Of a stretch of DNA of 43,538 bases, positions 23,506 to 31,594 are shown piece by piece. Both the position numbers and the translations under genes were made by a program. Positions within the stretch are counted from its first letter, which is position 1; each line of letters begins with the position of its first letter. The notes under the pieces were generated by a model that saw nothing but the letters and a program-made list of their open reading frames with translations, was not told the DNA's origin and made no database searches. Origin of the DNA: Candidatus Omnitrophota bacterium (GTDB lineage: Bacteria; Omnitrophota; Gorgyraeia; Velamenicoccales; Velamenicoccaceae); NCBI GenBank assembly GCA_020052645.1, contig JAGVOQ010000039.1, forward strand, positions 1 through 43,538, written 5' to 3'.

Positions 23506-23742
23506 TTACGCGTGAGATTCTACGAATATTTTTTCAGCCATGCCATGGCCTAAAGCGAGGGTCGTCTGCCCTACCTTGACGGTGACGGGGCCTTTTAGAG
23601 CAAACGCACTGATCTTAGTCAACCACATGCCGGGCCGAAGGCCCAGAGACGAAAGCCGTAGCGCCATCAGCTTGCCTCCGCCAACTTCAATGATTTTGAC
23701 TTTTGTATTTTTCTTTATTTTTGTAAGAGTTACCCTGCGCAT
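23506..23742 (-). CDS. feoA: Ferrous iron transport protein A
   Basis: 78 residues, SH3-like FeoA fold: IIEVGGGKLMALRLSSLGLRPGMW, then VKVGQTTLALGHGMAEKIFV. Required partner of FeoB. The promoter's -10 box ends 7 bp before the ATG and no ribosome-binding site can fit, so translation probably starts on a leaderless mRNA. Confidence 0.9.
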   Translation of the reverse strand: MRRVTLTKIKKNTKVKIIEVGGGKLMALRLSSLGLRPGMWLTKISAFALKGPVTVKVGQTTLALGHGMAEKIFVESHA

Positions 23743-23749
23743 GTGTTAG

Positions 23750-23778
23750 ATTATAACCGAAGAACCCGTCTATCTCAA
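23750..23778 (-). promoter_or_regulatory. feoAB promoter, leaderless
   Basis: -35 TTGAGA (23773-23778), 17-bp spacer, -10 TATAAT (23750-23755). The -10 box ends 7 bp before the feoA ATG, which places the expected transcription start at or next to the A of ATG. Confidence 0.75.
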
Positions 23779-23782
23779 GCTT

Positions 23783-25471
23783 TTACCTTAAAAGCATGTG
23801 CCGCTGCCTCATGCGTTCGGATTTCTTCTTAGGCACAGCGAGCTGCTCGCCTGTGTCCGGATCGCATCCGGAGTAATACATGACATTGGAACGCGTCATA
23901 GGAAGCGGAATAAAATCCTGAATCTGTTCAGGGACAAACCCCGAACGTTTGGCAAAATCCGCCAATTCTTTTGCTTCGTTGTCGCCACAACCAGGATGTG
24001 CCGTAATAAAATAAGGAATCAAATATTGCTTTTTCCCAAATTCTTTGTTCAGGTGTTCATAAGCTTTAACGAATTTTTCATAAGAACTAAAAGAGGGTTT
24101 ATGCATAAGCTTTAAAACTTTACTACTGACATGTTCCGGAGCAACTTTCAACTGGCCTGACACGTAATGCCGGCAAAGGTCGTGGAAATATCCACTGGCC
24201 TCAGGCCGCAGCAAAAGATCATAACGTACGCCGCTCTGTATATTGACCTTTTTTATTTTTTTCACCCCTCGCACCGCCTCAAGAACCTTTACGCATTCTT
24301 TTTCGTTAGATCGGTACTCAAGACAAAGACCGGGCCAAAGACAATCAACCTTAGCGCAATTATTCTTTATGGCGCAGGTCGCGCCATACATGTTAGCGGT
24401 CGGGCCGCCTACATCAGAAATAACACCCTTAAAATCTTTCATCGAAGCTATTGTTTGCGCTTCAAGCACAATAGATTCAAGACTACGGCTCTGGATAACA
24501 CGACCCTGATGCAATGATAATGTGCAAAAAGAACAACTGGCCGCGCACCCCCGGTGGCTCGTAATCGATGTTTCAACAGTCTTGAGCGCCGGGACACCAC
24601 CGTGCCGATCATATGATGGGTGCGCGCGCCGCGTGAACGCACATCCATAAACCCTATCCATTTCCTTAGTCTCTAAAGGCAATGCCGGCGGCAGTTGCAC
24701 GCAATAACGCGTATCGGTCTTCTGGACCAAAGGCTTCGCGTTAAAAGGATTTAGGTGTTTTGAGGTGAGTTTAAAGGCTTCCAGAAATTTGCTCTTGCTT
24801 GAAACCACTTCATCAAATGATGGCAGCAAACAATAATCTTTCAAAAAAGAAATATCTTTTTTCGCGATCACCGTGCCGCGGATATCGTTCATTTCTGAAA
24901 TGGCCGCACCGGAATTAAGTTTGCGCGCGATTTCTAAAACGGCCCTCTCACCCATCCCATACACCAGCATATCCGCTTTTGAATCAAAAAGAATGGAACG
25001 CTTCACCTTATCTGACCAAAAATCATAATGGCTCAGCCGACGCAGACTCGCCTCAATCCCGCCGATGACAACAGGAACGCCCGGAAACAATTGCTGGACT
25101 TTATGCGTATAAACGATCGTCGGCAATTTAGGCCTAAGTCCCGCCACCCCACCTGGAGAGTACTTGTCTTCTTTTCTTAAATTCATGAAAGACGTATAAA
25201 GATTAAGCATGGAGTCAAGGTTGCCGGCGGAAACCCCAAAAAACAGCCGAGGCCTGCTTAATTTTAAAAAATCTTGGACACTACGCCAGTCTGGCTGCGC
25301 AATAATGCCTACCTTGTACCCTTCGCTTTCCAAAACCCTAGAGAGAAGAGCTACTCCGAAACTCGGATGGTCACAATACGCATCAGCTGTCACAAAAATA
25401 ACATCGACTTCAGACCAGCCGCGTTCCTTCATTTCCTGCTTATTAGTGGGAAGAAATTGTGTGTCTTTCAT
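23783..25471 (-). CDS. ygiQ: YgiQ-family radical SAM protein
   Basis: 562 residues. N-terminal B12-binding-like domain (FVTADAYCDHPSFGVALLSRVLE). Radical SAM cluster at C309-x3-C313-x2-C316 (GCAASCSFC). The family C-terminus has YFITAHPGCGDNEAKELADF and QDFIPLPMTRSNVMYYSGCDPDTG. Ends with a basic tail. Biological reaction of YgiQ proteins is not established. It lies 5 bp upstream of the feo promoter on the same strand. Confidence 0.88.
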   Translation of the reverse strand: MKDTQFLPTNKQEMKERGWSEVDVIFVTADAYCDHPSFGVALLSRVLESEGYKVGIIAQPDWRSVQDFLKLSRPRLFFGVSAGNLDSMLNLYTSFMNLRKEDKYSPGGVAGLRPKLPTIVYTHKVQQLFPGVPVVIGGIEASLRRLSHYDFWSDKVKRSILFDSKADMLVYGMGERAVLEIARKLNSGAAISEMNDIRGTVIAKKDISFLKDYCLLPSFDEVVSSKSKFLEAFKLTSKHLNPFNAKPLVQKTDTRYCVQLPPALPLETKEMDRVYGCAFTRRAHPSYDRHGGVPALKTVETSITSHRGCAASCSFCTLSLHQGRVIQSRSLESIVLEAQTIASMKDFKGVISDVGGPTANMYGATCAIKNNCAKVDCLWPGLCLEYRSNEKECVKVLEAVRGVKKIKKVNIQSGVRYDLLLRPEASGYFHDLCRHYVSGQLKVAPEHVSSKVLKLMHKPSFSSYEKFVKAYEHLNKEFGKKQYLIPYFITAHPGCGDNEAKELADFAKRSGFVPEQIQDFIPLPMTRSNVMYYSGCDPDTGEQLAVPKKKSERMRQRHMLLR

Positions 25472-25485
25472 GGCATATGATACTG

Positions 25486-25526
25486 GAGGTCGAACCTCGG
25501 CCCCGATTGGCGAGGTTCGACCTCGA
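25486..25526. repeat. REP-like palindrome, inverted copy
   Basis: Reverse complement of the RAYT-flanking 43-mer with three or four substitutions in the middle and the outermost base. 15 kb from the RAYT gene, in the spacer before ygiQ. Confidence 0.8.
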
Positions 25527-25577
25527 AGATTTCGTTCTTTGAATTTTAGGTAAGAAAAATAACCGAGGCTTTATTGC

Positions 25578-26738
25578 TTACACGCCCAACCAAAGGGCAA
25601 TGCCCAGCGCAAAAAATATAGCCGACATCGCGATTTTAATAATCCCCAGATGCCTACGGGCAAAAGCTTCAAACTGTTTCGAGGTAATTCCCGTAAGTGC
25701 TAATAAGAAAACAACAAGAAGGGGAACAACAAACATAATATTATATATCAAAAGATATAAAAAAGCCCTTGCTCTTAATGTCCCGTCTTTTAAAACATAC
25801 ATAATCGTAGGTAGATACAACTGCCCTGTGCAAACCGCTTCCAACAATGACACCAAAAATCCAACAGCCAAAGCGCTGACAAAAAGACCCCAAAGGGCTT
25901 TCTCTTTACCTGTTTTATCTTTGCGATAGTACGCACCGACAATGTGATGAATCTTATTCTTAATCGCTTGAGGCAGCTGCAAAGCCATCCCATCCGTTTT
26001 TTGGGTCTTTTTATAAACAATATAATCTCTGAATGCGAGAAATCCTAAAAATATGCTCAAGCCCCCAACAACAAGATAAACAATTCTCGATACAACATAA
26101 AAAACCTTAAGACTGTAGAGTACTTTAAAAAAGCCGAACCCTAAAGCCAGGTACGTCAAAAAAACAGCCAGGATATAGGCTGTTGAGATAAGAACAAGCT
26201 CACGTCTTTTGTAACCCATGAGCGTCAGAAAAGAAATAAAAAATACGATGACCGTAAACGCACAGGGGTTTACACCGTCGATCAAGCCTGCGGCCATAAT
26301 CGCGAATAACCCAAATGATTTAAAACGTTTCAATACATCAATTCCTATGGGCTCCAAAGACAGCGGAACCTGGGGCGTTTTCAGCGCTTCGACGATAGAC
26401 GATTCCAAAGAATCTGCGGCTTCTGTCAGGCCGACCAAAATTTTACTACCAACAAGGAGCGTGGGCGTTTTCAGATCGCGTCCGGACAACTGTTCAAGCT
26501 TAAGAAAAGTTTTATAATTTTCGGGGTCATCGATGTCCACATAATCCCAGACTACGCGATCCTTAAATTCTTTAGCGATTGAGGGAATCACGTCATGAAT
26601 CGTTTTAACGCATGCCCCGCAATGCGGCGTGTGAAAAACCCTGACCAAAAGCTGTTTTTGCTGTCCCGCAAAACAAAAAAAAGGCATTAAGATAAAAATA
26701 AAAAGAGAACTTAAGAAAACTTTTTTTATAAATTTCAT
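25578..26738 (-). CDS. Thioredoxin-like domain fused to a CcdA/DsbD-type membrane domain
   Basis: 386 residues. A signal/anchor segment (1-24) is followed by a periplasmic thioredoxin-like domain with redox pair C40-x2-C43 (HCGAC) and a TPTLLVGSKILVG cis-Pro region. About six to seven membrane helices follow, with GVNPCAFTVIVFFISFL and the second Cys-bearing AVCTGQLYLPTIMYV. This is the design of proteins that carry reducing power across the inner membrane. Ends with a final hydrophobic helix. Good AAAGGAG before the ATG. Confidence 0.82.
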   Translation of the reverse strand: MKFIKKVFLSSLFIFILMPFFCFAGQQKQLLVRVFHTPHCGACVKTIHDVIPSIAKEFKDRVVWDYVDIDDPENYKTFLKLEQLSGRDLKTPTLLVGSKILVGLTEAADSLESSIVEALKTPQVPLSLEPIGIDVLKRFKSFGLFAIMAAGLIDGVNPCAFTVIVFFISFLTLMGYKRRELVLISTAYILAVFLTYLALGFGFFKVLYSLKVFYVVSRIVYLVVGGLSIFLGFLAFRDYIVYKKTQKTDGMALQLPQAIKNKIHHIVGAYYRKDKTGKEKALWGLFVSALAVGFLVSLLEAVCTGQLYLPTIMYVLKDGTLRARAFLYLLIYNIMFVVPLLVVFLLALTGITSKQFEAFARRHLGIIKIAMSAIFFALGIALWLGV

Positions 26739-26767
26739 TTTTTCTCCTTTAAATAAAAGCTGCTTTT

Positions 26768-27739
26768 TTAAAGACTTTTGGGGGCGGTAAGCTTTAACGT
26801 GATGTCTTCCATGAGGTCTTCCATTGTTAAGATACCGATCATCTCGTCCTGTTTAAAAACAGCTGCCATGATCTCTTTATTAGGCTGCATTTTGGAAAAA
26901 ACTTTATCCAGGCTCTCTGTCGACTCCACTCTCATCAAAGGTCGAATAAAAAGCTTCCAATCTTTAGCCTGACCTGCCGCGTAAAAAATATCGAAAATAT
27001 TAATAAGGCCTTCGGGTTTTTTCATGTAAAAAACGGGAAAACGCGTAAAACGGGAAGCGCGGCACTTCTCTTTAATGCTATCCGTATTTTCCGCCAGGTC
27101 CACGCCAACAATCTCATTCAAAGGCACCATAACATCTGCCGCCTTCTCAAGAGTCAAATCAAAAATCTTATCGATAGCTTCTTTTTCATGTGGCTCCAAA
27201 ATACCTTCTCTTGAAATATCTTTAATCAAAGACTTAATGTCATCTTTGGTTAAAAACGGATTCTTCCTTAAACCCCTTGGATTCACCACTTTAGCGATAG
27301 CATTGGCGATAAAACTAAAAAAATGAACAAAAGGAAAAAATATTTTTTCACTGAATTTTAAATACGGAGCCAGATACAAAGAAGCACGATTGGCGTGATA
27401 ACGTCCAATCGTTTTAGGAAGAAGCTGACAAAATACAAATGCCAGAGGCGTCATCACGAGCGTCGTCAACAAAGCGGCATAGCCGGGATTTATTTGAGCG
27501 AACAAGGCCGTAGCGCACGCGGAAGACGCGACCACAGATAAATTCGTACCGATCAATGTCGTTGTCAATAACCAATCCGGCTTTTTGATCAAATCATGAA
27601 CCATCATGGCGCGTTTGTTCTTTTTTTCGATCAGATGCATGAGCTTTAAAAAATTCACCGAGACGAAAGCTGTTTCCGCTCCGGAAAAAAACGCCTCTAA
27701 GCCCAACGCCAAAACGATAATTAAAAACAAAAAAATCAC
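26768..27739 (-). CDS. CNNM/CorC-type transporter (DUF21 + CBS pair), short paralogue
   Basis: 323 residues. DUF21 membrane domain with GLEAFFSGAETAFVSVN at the N-terminus and GTNLSVVASS. Two CBS domains follow (around DVMVPLNEIVGVD and EIMAAVFKQDEMIGILTMEDLMEDI). It lacks the C-terminal CorC_HlyC domain of its neighbour. The family transports or senses Mg2+/Co2+. Starts at GTG 27739, overlapping the neighbour's stop by 4 bp. Confidence 0.85.
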   Translation of the reverse strand: MIFLFLIIVLALGLEAFFSGAETAFVSVNFLKLMHLIEKKNKRAMMVHDLIKKPDWLLTTTLIGTNLSVVASSACATALFAQINPGYAALLTTLVMTPLAFVFCQLLPKTIGRYHANRASLYLAPYLKFSEKIFFPFVHFFSFIANAIAKVVNPRGLRKNPFLTKDDIKSLIKDISREGILEPHEKEAIDKIFDLTLEKAADVMVPLNEIVGVDLAENTDSIKEKCRASRFTRFPVFYMKKPEGLINIFDIFYAAGQAKDWKLFIRPLMRVESTESLDKVFSKMQPNKEIMAAVFKQDEMIGILTMEDLMEDITLKLTAPKSL

Positions 27740-28974
27740 ATCCTCTCCAACAAAATAGTTTTGATGCGACGCCCGACAATCTTTTCAATGGTAAAAAATC
27801 CTTCTTTTGTTTTAAGCCGTTCTCCTTCCTGAGGAATCTTGCCGAAAACGTCTAAGAGGTAACCCGCAATCGTCTCATAATCACCAGGCGCGATATGAAC
27901 CAGGCACTCTTCATTCACTTTGTATATCGGTGTTTTGCCGCTGATACGATAAACATTATGCTGCAAACCCTCGATCAACTTTTCCTTAATCTCAAATTCA
28001 TCATAAATCTCACCGAAGACTTCCTCCAAGACATCTTCCATTGTCACCAGACCACTTGTCCCGCCATATTCATCTACCACAATAGTCATTTTAGACTTTT
28101 GCCGATAAAATTCCTGTATAAGTTCGGCGATCCTTTGGGTGCCCGGAACAAATAAAACAGGCCGAATCAAATCCGTAAGCGGCTTCCCTTTTTCAAGAAA
28201 TAAATCTTTGGCGTAAACCACACCTAAAATATTATCATAGGAACCGCGATAAACAGGAAACTTGGCACACTTTGCTTCTTTAGCAAAGTCAGCCGCCTGC
28301 GCTAATGTCCATTCCGCAGCAACCGCTTTAATGTCCGTGCGAGGCGTCATCACTTCATAAGCGGTAGTTGTCATAAGCTCTAAAACAGAAACAACCATTT
28401 CTTTTTCATTTTTTCCAACCACGCCATGCCTGTGCCCCACTTCTATCACGGTCTTAAATTCTTCTTCCGTCAATGTCGGTTCGCTTTTAGTGCCCAGTTT
28501 AAAAAAATTAATGATCAAATCGCAAGTTTTTGACGCCAAAAACAAAAATGGAGTGAAAACTTTTGAGAAAAAATATAAAGGTCCCGCGACAAGGCTCGAC
28601 AATCGTTCATTATTATGAATGGCGATAGTTTTCGGCGTCACTTCTCCAAAAACCAAGAGAATAAAAGTTGTCACGCCAATCGAAAGCCCTACACCGGCCG
28701 TGCCGAACATATCGATCAACAGCGACGTGATAATAGCGGATATCGCGATATTGACAAGCGTATTGCCGGCCAAAATTGTTGTCAAAGACCTCATTGAATC
28801 TTCCAATAGATGTAAAATAAAAAAAGAATTCCTGTTTCCGGTTTGAGTAAGGCGTTTGGCTTTAATCGGATCCAATGAAAAAAGGGCTGTTTCCGATCCA
28901 GAAAAAAAAGCGGAAAGAGAAAGGAAGAATACTAACAGCGAGGCTTTCAGAATAAAGAATAAATCTAAAGACAT
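27736..28974 (-). CDS. CNNM/CorC-type transporter (DUF21 + CBS pair + CorC_HlyC)
   Basis: 412 residues. DUF21 domain (SAFFSGSETALFSLDPIKAKRL, ILAGNTLVNIAIS). CBS pair (YEVMTPRTDIKAV; KMTIVVDEYGGTSGLVTMEDVLEEVFGEIYDE). C-terminal CorC_HlyC domain (HIAPGDYETIAGYLLDVFGKIPQEG). Full-length member; its shorter paralogue follows with a 4-bp overlap, so they may form a heteromer. Confidence 0.88.
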   Translation of the reverse strand: MSLDLFFILKASLLVFFLSLSAFFSGSETALFSLDPIKAKRLTQTGNRNSFFILHLLEDSMRSLTTILAGNTLVNIAISAIITSLLIDMFGTAGVGLSIGVTTFILLVFGEVTPKTIAIHNNERLSSLVAGPLYFFSKVFTPFLFLASKTCDLIINFFKLGTKSEPTLTEEEFKTVIEVGHRHGVVGKNEKEMVVSVLELMTTTAYEVMTPRTDIKAVAAEWTLAQAADFAKEAKCAKFPVYRGSYDNILGVVYAKDLFLEKGKPLTDLIRPVLFVPGTQRIAELIQEFYRQKSKMTIVVDEYGGTSGLVTMEDVLEEVFGEIYDEFEIKEKLIEGLQHNVYRISGKTPIYKVNEECLVHIAPGDYETIAGYLLDVFGKIPQEGERLKTKEGFFTIEKIVGRRIKTILLERM

Positions 28975-29002
28975 AAGTTATTAACCAAGTTTAAAAGACC
29001 AA

Positions 29003-29305
29003 CTATCTGAATCTCCAGCTTAAGTCAAGAAGCGTACGCACTAAAAACGATTTCAAAAATATCAATCCTAAAAGGACGATCAGAGGCGATAGATCAACGC
29101 TAAACTTTAGAGAAAACGGCAAGAGCTTTCGGACAGGCGCGAGAACAGGCTCTGTCAGATTCTGCAGCAATTGAACAATCGGATTAAAAGGATCCGGGTT
29201 AACCCAGCTTAAAAGTGCTCGTATGATAATGATCCAATAATATACCGAAAGAACAACATCCAAGACTTGAGCCGTAGCAGCCAATAGATTTGATAAAACG
29301 AACAT
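29003..29305 (-). CDS. YggT-family membrane protein
   Basis: 100 residues, two hydrophobic segments separated by the family signature RALLSWVNPDPFNPIVQLLQNLTEPVLAPVRKLLP. Bacterial members are linked to osmotic tolerance or cell-division neighbourhoods, with no proven mechanism. AAAAGGAG precedes the ATG. Next gene (28974) begins 29 bp later on the same strand. Confidence 0.87.
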   Translation of the reverse strand: MFVLSNLLAATAQVLDVVLSVYYWIIIIRALLSWVNPDPFNPIVQLLQNLTEPVLAPVRKLLPFSLKFSVDLSPLIVLLGLIFLKSFLVRTLLDLSWRFR

Positions 29306-29327
29306 AAAAACTCCTTTTAATGAACAG

Positions 29328-29360
29328 ACACTTTATGGAACTTTGGTGAACATAAAGTGT
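29328..29360. repeat. Hairpin with 10-bp perfect arms
   Basis: ACACTTTATG and its exact complement around a 13-nt loop, in the leader of the YggT gene. Lies next to the twin-hairpin element. Confidence 0.55.
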
Positions 29361-29386
29361 AGACCGTAAGGCCGTCTGTGAATTAA

Positions 29387-29486
29387 ATCCTTTACATGTA
29401 CCTTAAAAATTAATTTTAAAGGTAAATGTAAAGGATCAAATTCGACCAAACGATTTATGTTTGTTCCACATCCATAAATCGTGGTC
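29387..29486 (-). ncRNA. Twin-hairpin structured element, copy 1
   Basis: Hairpin one, 29387-29436: ATCCTTTACAT and its complement, continuing TACCTT/AAGGTA. Linker CAAATTC. Hairpin two, 29444-29486: GACCA-AA-CGATTTATG paired with CATAAATCG-TGGTC. A homologous element with compensatory changes lies at 31977-32071. Strand is inferred from gene direction; it could also be a DNA palindrome. Confidence 0.55.
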
Positions 29487-29550
29487 TCATTCGAACACTC
29501 TCTTTATAACAAAATGCGCAGAACCGGTCAAGGGCTAATCGACACCTCAT

Positions 29551-29816
29551 GTCATGTTCCTTAAGGTTTCTTTAAGTTCCGTAAGGTTACATCATGTTAC
29601 TAGTGGAATCCCCCAGTTTAAAGCCCGGGGCTCCTTTTTTCTTTCAAACAATCAGAGAGAATAATTCTAACAACACCTTCCCGGGGTTCCCTCCCAAAGG
29701 CAACCTGCATTCATCCCCGGCCTAAAGGCCTTAGGAATCCTGCCGTGGGATGAAAAGCAACATCAAGAAACATAAAGCAACTTCAAGTAACCTCCATAAC
29801 CTTGCCGCGTGGTCCT
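29551..29816. repeat. Two-armed 10-bp-phased element with a cassette in the loop
   Basis: Arm one (29551-29601): decamers GTTCCTTAAG, GTTTCTTTAA, GTTCCGTAAG. Arm two (about 29755-29805): GCAACATCAA, GAAACATAAA, GCAACTTCAA. Between them lies the structured cassette described at 29610-29756. Shares 23 exact bases with the element at 21665. Confidence 0.55.
29610..29756 (+). repeat. Structured noncoding element, copy 2 (possible IS200/IS605-like remnant)
   Basis: Left hairpin TGGAATCCCCCAG...GGGGCTCC. Right part has GGCCTAAAGGCC within arms TTCATCCC/GGGATGAA, then TTAGGAATCCTGCCGTG. Left and right parts match the element at 19411-19579. No open reading frame for TnpA or TnpB inside. Confidence 0.4.
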
Positions 29817-29819
29817 ATG

Positions 29820-30476
29820 TTAAAGCTTGCCCTTAACCACAAAACTTCGCAACGCCTTGAGATTTTTAAATAGAAATGTCGGCTTTGCTTTTTTTAATTC
29901 CGCATATGTATTGGAACCCGTTGCAATAGCTATAGTTGTAATATGCGCGCGCTTTCCTGTCTCCACATCTAAAACCATATCCCCACAATAGATGACATCC
30001 TCTTTAAAAACATGAAAATACCTCATAAGTTCATTTAAGATCAATGGATGAGGTTTACGAAACTTAATCTTATCGGCACATAAAATTTGATCGAAAAATT
30101 TCTCAACGTGTAAAGCTTTTAAGGCAATGCGCGCGAAAAGAGTTGGCCTATTGCTGGCAACACCAAGAAGAACATTCCGATTTTTGAGAATTTTAATAAC
30201 ATCCAAAGCCCCTGGCATAAGCCTGGAATAACGCTTAAGCGACCAGGCATGACGTTTTCTGTAAATGCAGATCGCGCGCGACAAATCCCGTTGATTTACA
30301 AATAATTTTAACAGATAAATGTCACCCCGGCCTACCGCACGGCGGATCATATTCTTGCTCTCTAAAGGATACCTTAATCGATTAAGAGTAAAATTCAACG
30401 AGTCTTCAATCGCTCGATAAGCGTCTATTAAAGTGCCATCCAGATCAAAAATAACCAATTTTTTTTTAGAAATCAT
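29820..30476 (-). CDS. HAD-superfamily phosphatase (phosphoglycolate-phosphatase-like)
   Basis: 218 residues. Motif I IFDLDGTLID (Asp nucleophile pair at about residues 10 and 12), helical cap, LGVASNRPT motif II, lysine in FRKPHPLIL, and motif IV VIYCGDMVLDVETGKRA. The family dephosphorylates small phosphorylated metabolites such as 2-phosphoglycolate. The ATG at 30476 is preferred for the AAGG 5 nt upstream; longer starts lack a site. No partner genes nearby. Confidence 0.78.
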   Translation of the reverse strand: MISKKKLVIFDLDGTLIDAYRAIEDSLNFTLNRLRYPLESKNMIRRAVGRGDIYLLKLFVNQRDLSRAICIYRKRHAWSLKRYSRLMPGALDVIKILKNRNVLLGVASNRPTLFARIALKALHVEKFFDQILCADKIKFRKPHPLILNELMRYFHVFKEDVIYCGDMVLDVETGKRAHITTIAIATGSNTYAELKKAKPTFLFKNLKALRSFVVKGKL

Positions 30477-30517
30477 ATGTGCCTTCATAGTAGCAATCGC
30501 ATTCCTATTTTTACCTT

Positions 30518-30573
30518 GGTTAGAGAAAGCCGCCGACACAAAGTCGGCGGTTATCCAGTGATAAAGCTAACGG
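30518..30573. repeat. CCGTTAG palindrome family, copy 2a (inverted)
   Basis: Reverse-complement match to 20195-20254: CTAACGG outer arm, GGTTATCC, inner hairpin CCGCCGAC-acaaa-GTCGGCGG. Overlaps the upstream flank of the HAD gene. Confidence 0.65.
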
Positions 30574-30600
30574 TGGTTTAAGACATCAGTTGAGCGCAAA

Positions 30601-30627
30601 CCGTTAGAGAACGAAGTTCTCTAACGG
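30601..30627. repeat. CCGTTAG palindrome family, copy 2b
   Basis: Perfect 12-bp stem CCGTTAGAGAAC with its complement around GAA. Preceded by GCGCAAA, as in copy 1. Confidence 0.7.
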
Positions 30628-30670
30628 GGTTTACTAGAAAAAAGGGTGGTTGGGCTCATGAAAATTCGTG

Positions 30671-30707
30671 AAAAAATAAGGCGGGATCAAGAAATAGATC
30701 CCGCCTT
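30671..30707 (-). terminator. Strong terminator of the secreted-protein gene
   Basis: Perfect 11-bp stem AAGGCGGGATC with its complement around 8 nt, followed by ATTTTTT on the minus strand, 19 bp past the stop at 30726. Confidence 0.85.
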
Positions 30708-30725
30708 TTATCCTATCAAAATGCT

Positions 30726-31544
30726 TTATTGTTTTGTTTCGTTTAAAACCCCGCCCATTGAAGCTTCCGAAGTAGCGATTAATTTTTCCGGCATTTGACC
30801 AAATGCCCCCTGCGCTCCCTGGGTAAAATTCATCACCCCGGAAGGCGCGGTACCCATGACAGGGCTTTGTGAACTATCAGGAATCGTTGCTGATGTCATA
30901 TTGGCCACTGCAGTTTCAGCAGACTTATTTTCTTCTTCCAAGGCTGTTTCTGCTTGAGGCGTACTGACATTCTCCGATGTTTTTGAATCACCATTCTTCT
31001 CAATAACAATAAACTCGCAAATGTTGGCTCCATCTTTAACATAATAATCCACCGTGACATGATCTTTAAGACGGATATCCTTCAATTGGGACGCATTTTC
31101 AAAAGACGTCTTATCCGTTACAACAAGTGCCATCTGAACTTCTTCATATGTCTCATAATCAAGATGTTTAATGATGATTTCCTTTTTTTCCGGAGCTACT
31201 TCAATAACTTCTCCCCAGACCCACTCCAATGCCTTTTCCGGTGTTTTCTCCGGTTCTTTTGCAGCCTCAGTCTGATTTAAAGGAACAGGGGCAACTTCAG
31301 GGCTCACCACAGTTTGTTCTGCGCTCATAGCCGGTGGCGCTTGGAGAGGAGTAGAAACAAGGGGTTCTTCGGGTTGGATTTGCACTAAAGACTCCGCAGC
31401 TGGCGCAAGCTCAACCCCAGCCCCTTCATTGGCTAGTGGTGCCGACGCAACTTCCTCATTGTCCTGCGCTAAAACAACGCTACCACTCAAAAAACATAAA
31501 CAAAATAAACACAAAACAAAACTTAAAAATCTACGACCAACCAT
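30726..31544 (-). CDS. Secreted protein with one small beta-domain between low-complexity linkers
   Basis: 272 residues, family not recognised. Signal peptide 1-26 (ending VVLAQ). Ala/Pro/Glu-rich linker to about residue 105. One folded-looking domain at about 107-185 (WVWGEVIEVAPEKKEIIIKHLD ... DHVTVDYYVKDGANICEFIVIEK), reminiscent of the small OB-like DUF5666 fold. A Ser/Thr/Ala/Met-rich tail follows. Its leader is exceptional: a GGAGGTGT ribosome-binding block shared with the gene at 42334, and behind it three tandem two-hairpin units. A strong terminator follows, so it is monocistronic. Confidence 0.65.
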   Translation of the reverse strand: MVGRRFLSFVLCLFCLCFLSGSVVLAQDNEEVASAPLANEGAGVELAPAAESLVQIQPEEPLVSTPLQAPPAMSAEQTVVSPEVAPVPLNQTEAAKEPEKTPEKALEWVWGEVIEVAPEKKEIIIKHLDYETYEEVQMALVVTDKTSFENASQLKDIRLKDHVTVDYYVKDGANICEFIVIEKNGDSKTSENVSTPQAETALEEENKSAETAVANMTSATIPDSSQSPVMGTAPSGVMNFTQGAQGAFGQMPEKLIATSEASMGGVLNETKQ

Positions 31545-31548
31545 TAGA

Positions 31549-31594
31549 CACCTCCTTGATTTTGAATCTTTTGGGTATTTTTTCTTACAAAATA
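31549..31594 (-). promoter_or_regulatory. Proximal leader block shared with the gene at 42334-43488
   Basis: ACACCTCCTTGATTTTG (plus-strand reading) is identical to 43492-43508. After eight variable bases both have GGT, a T-run ending CTT, and ACAAAAT. It contains the ribosome-binding site and about 45 nt of leader. Confidence 0.65.
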
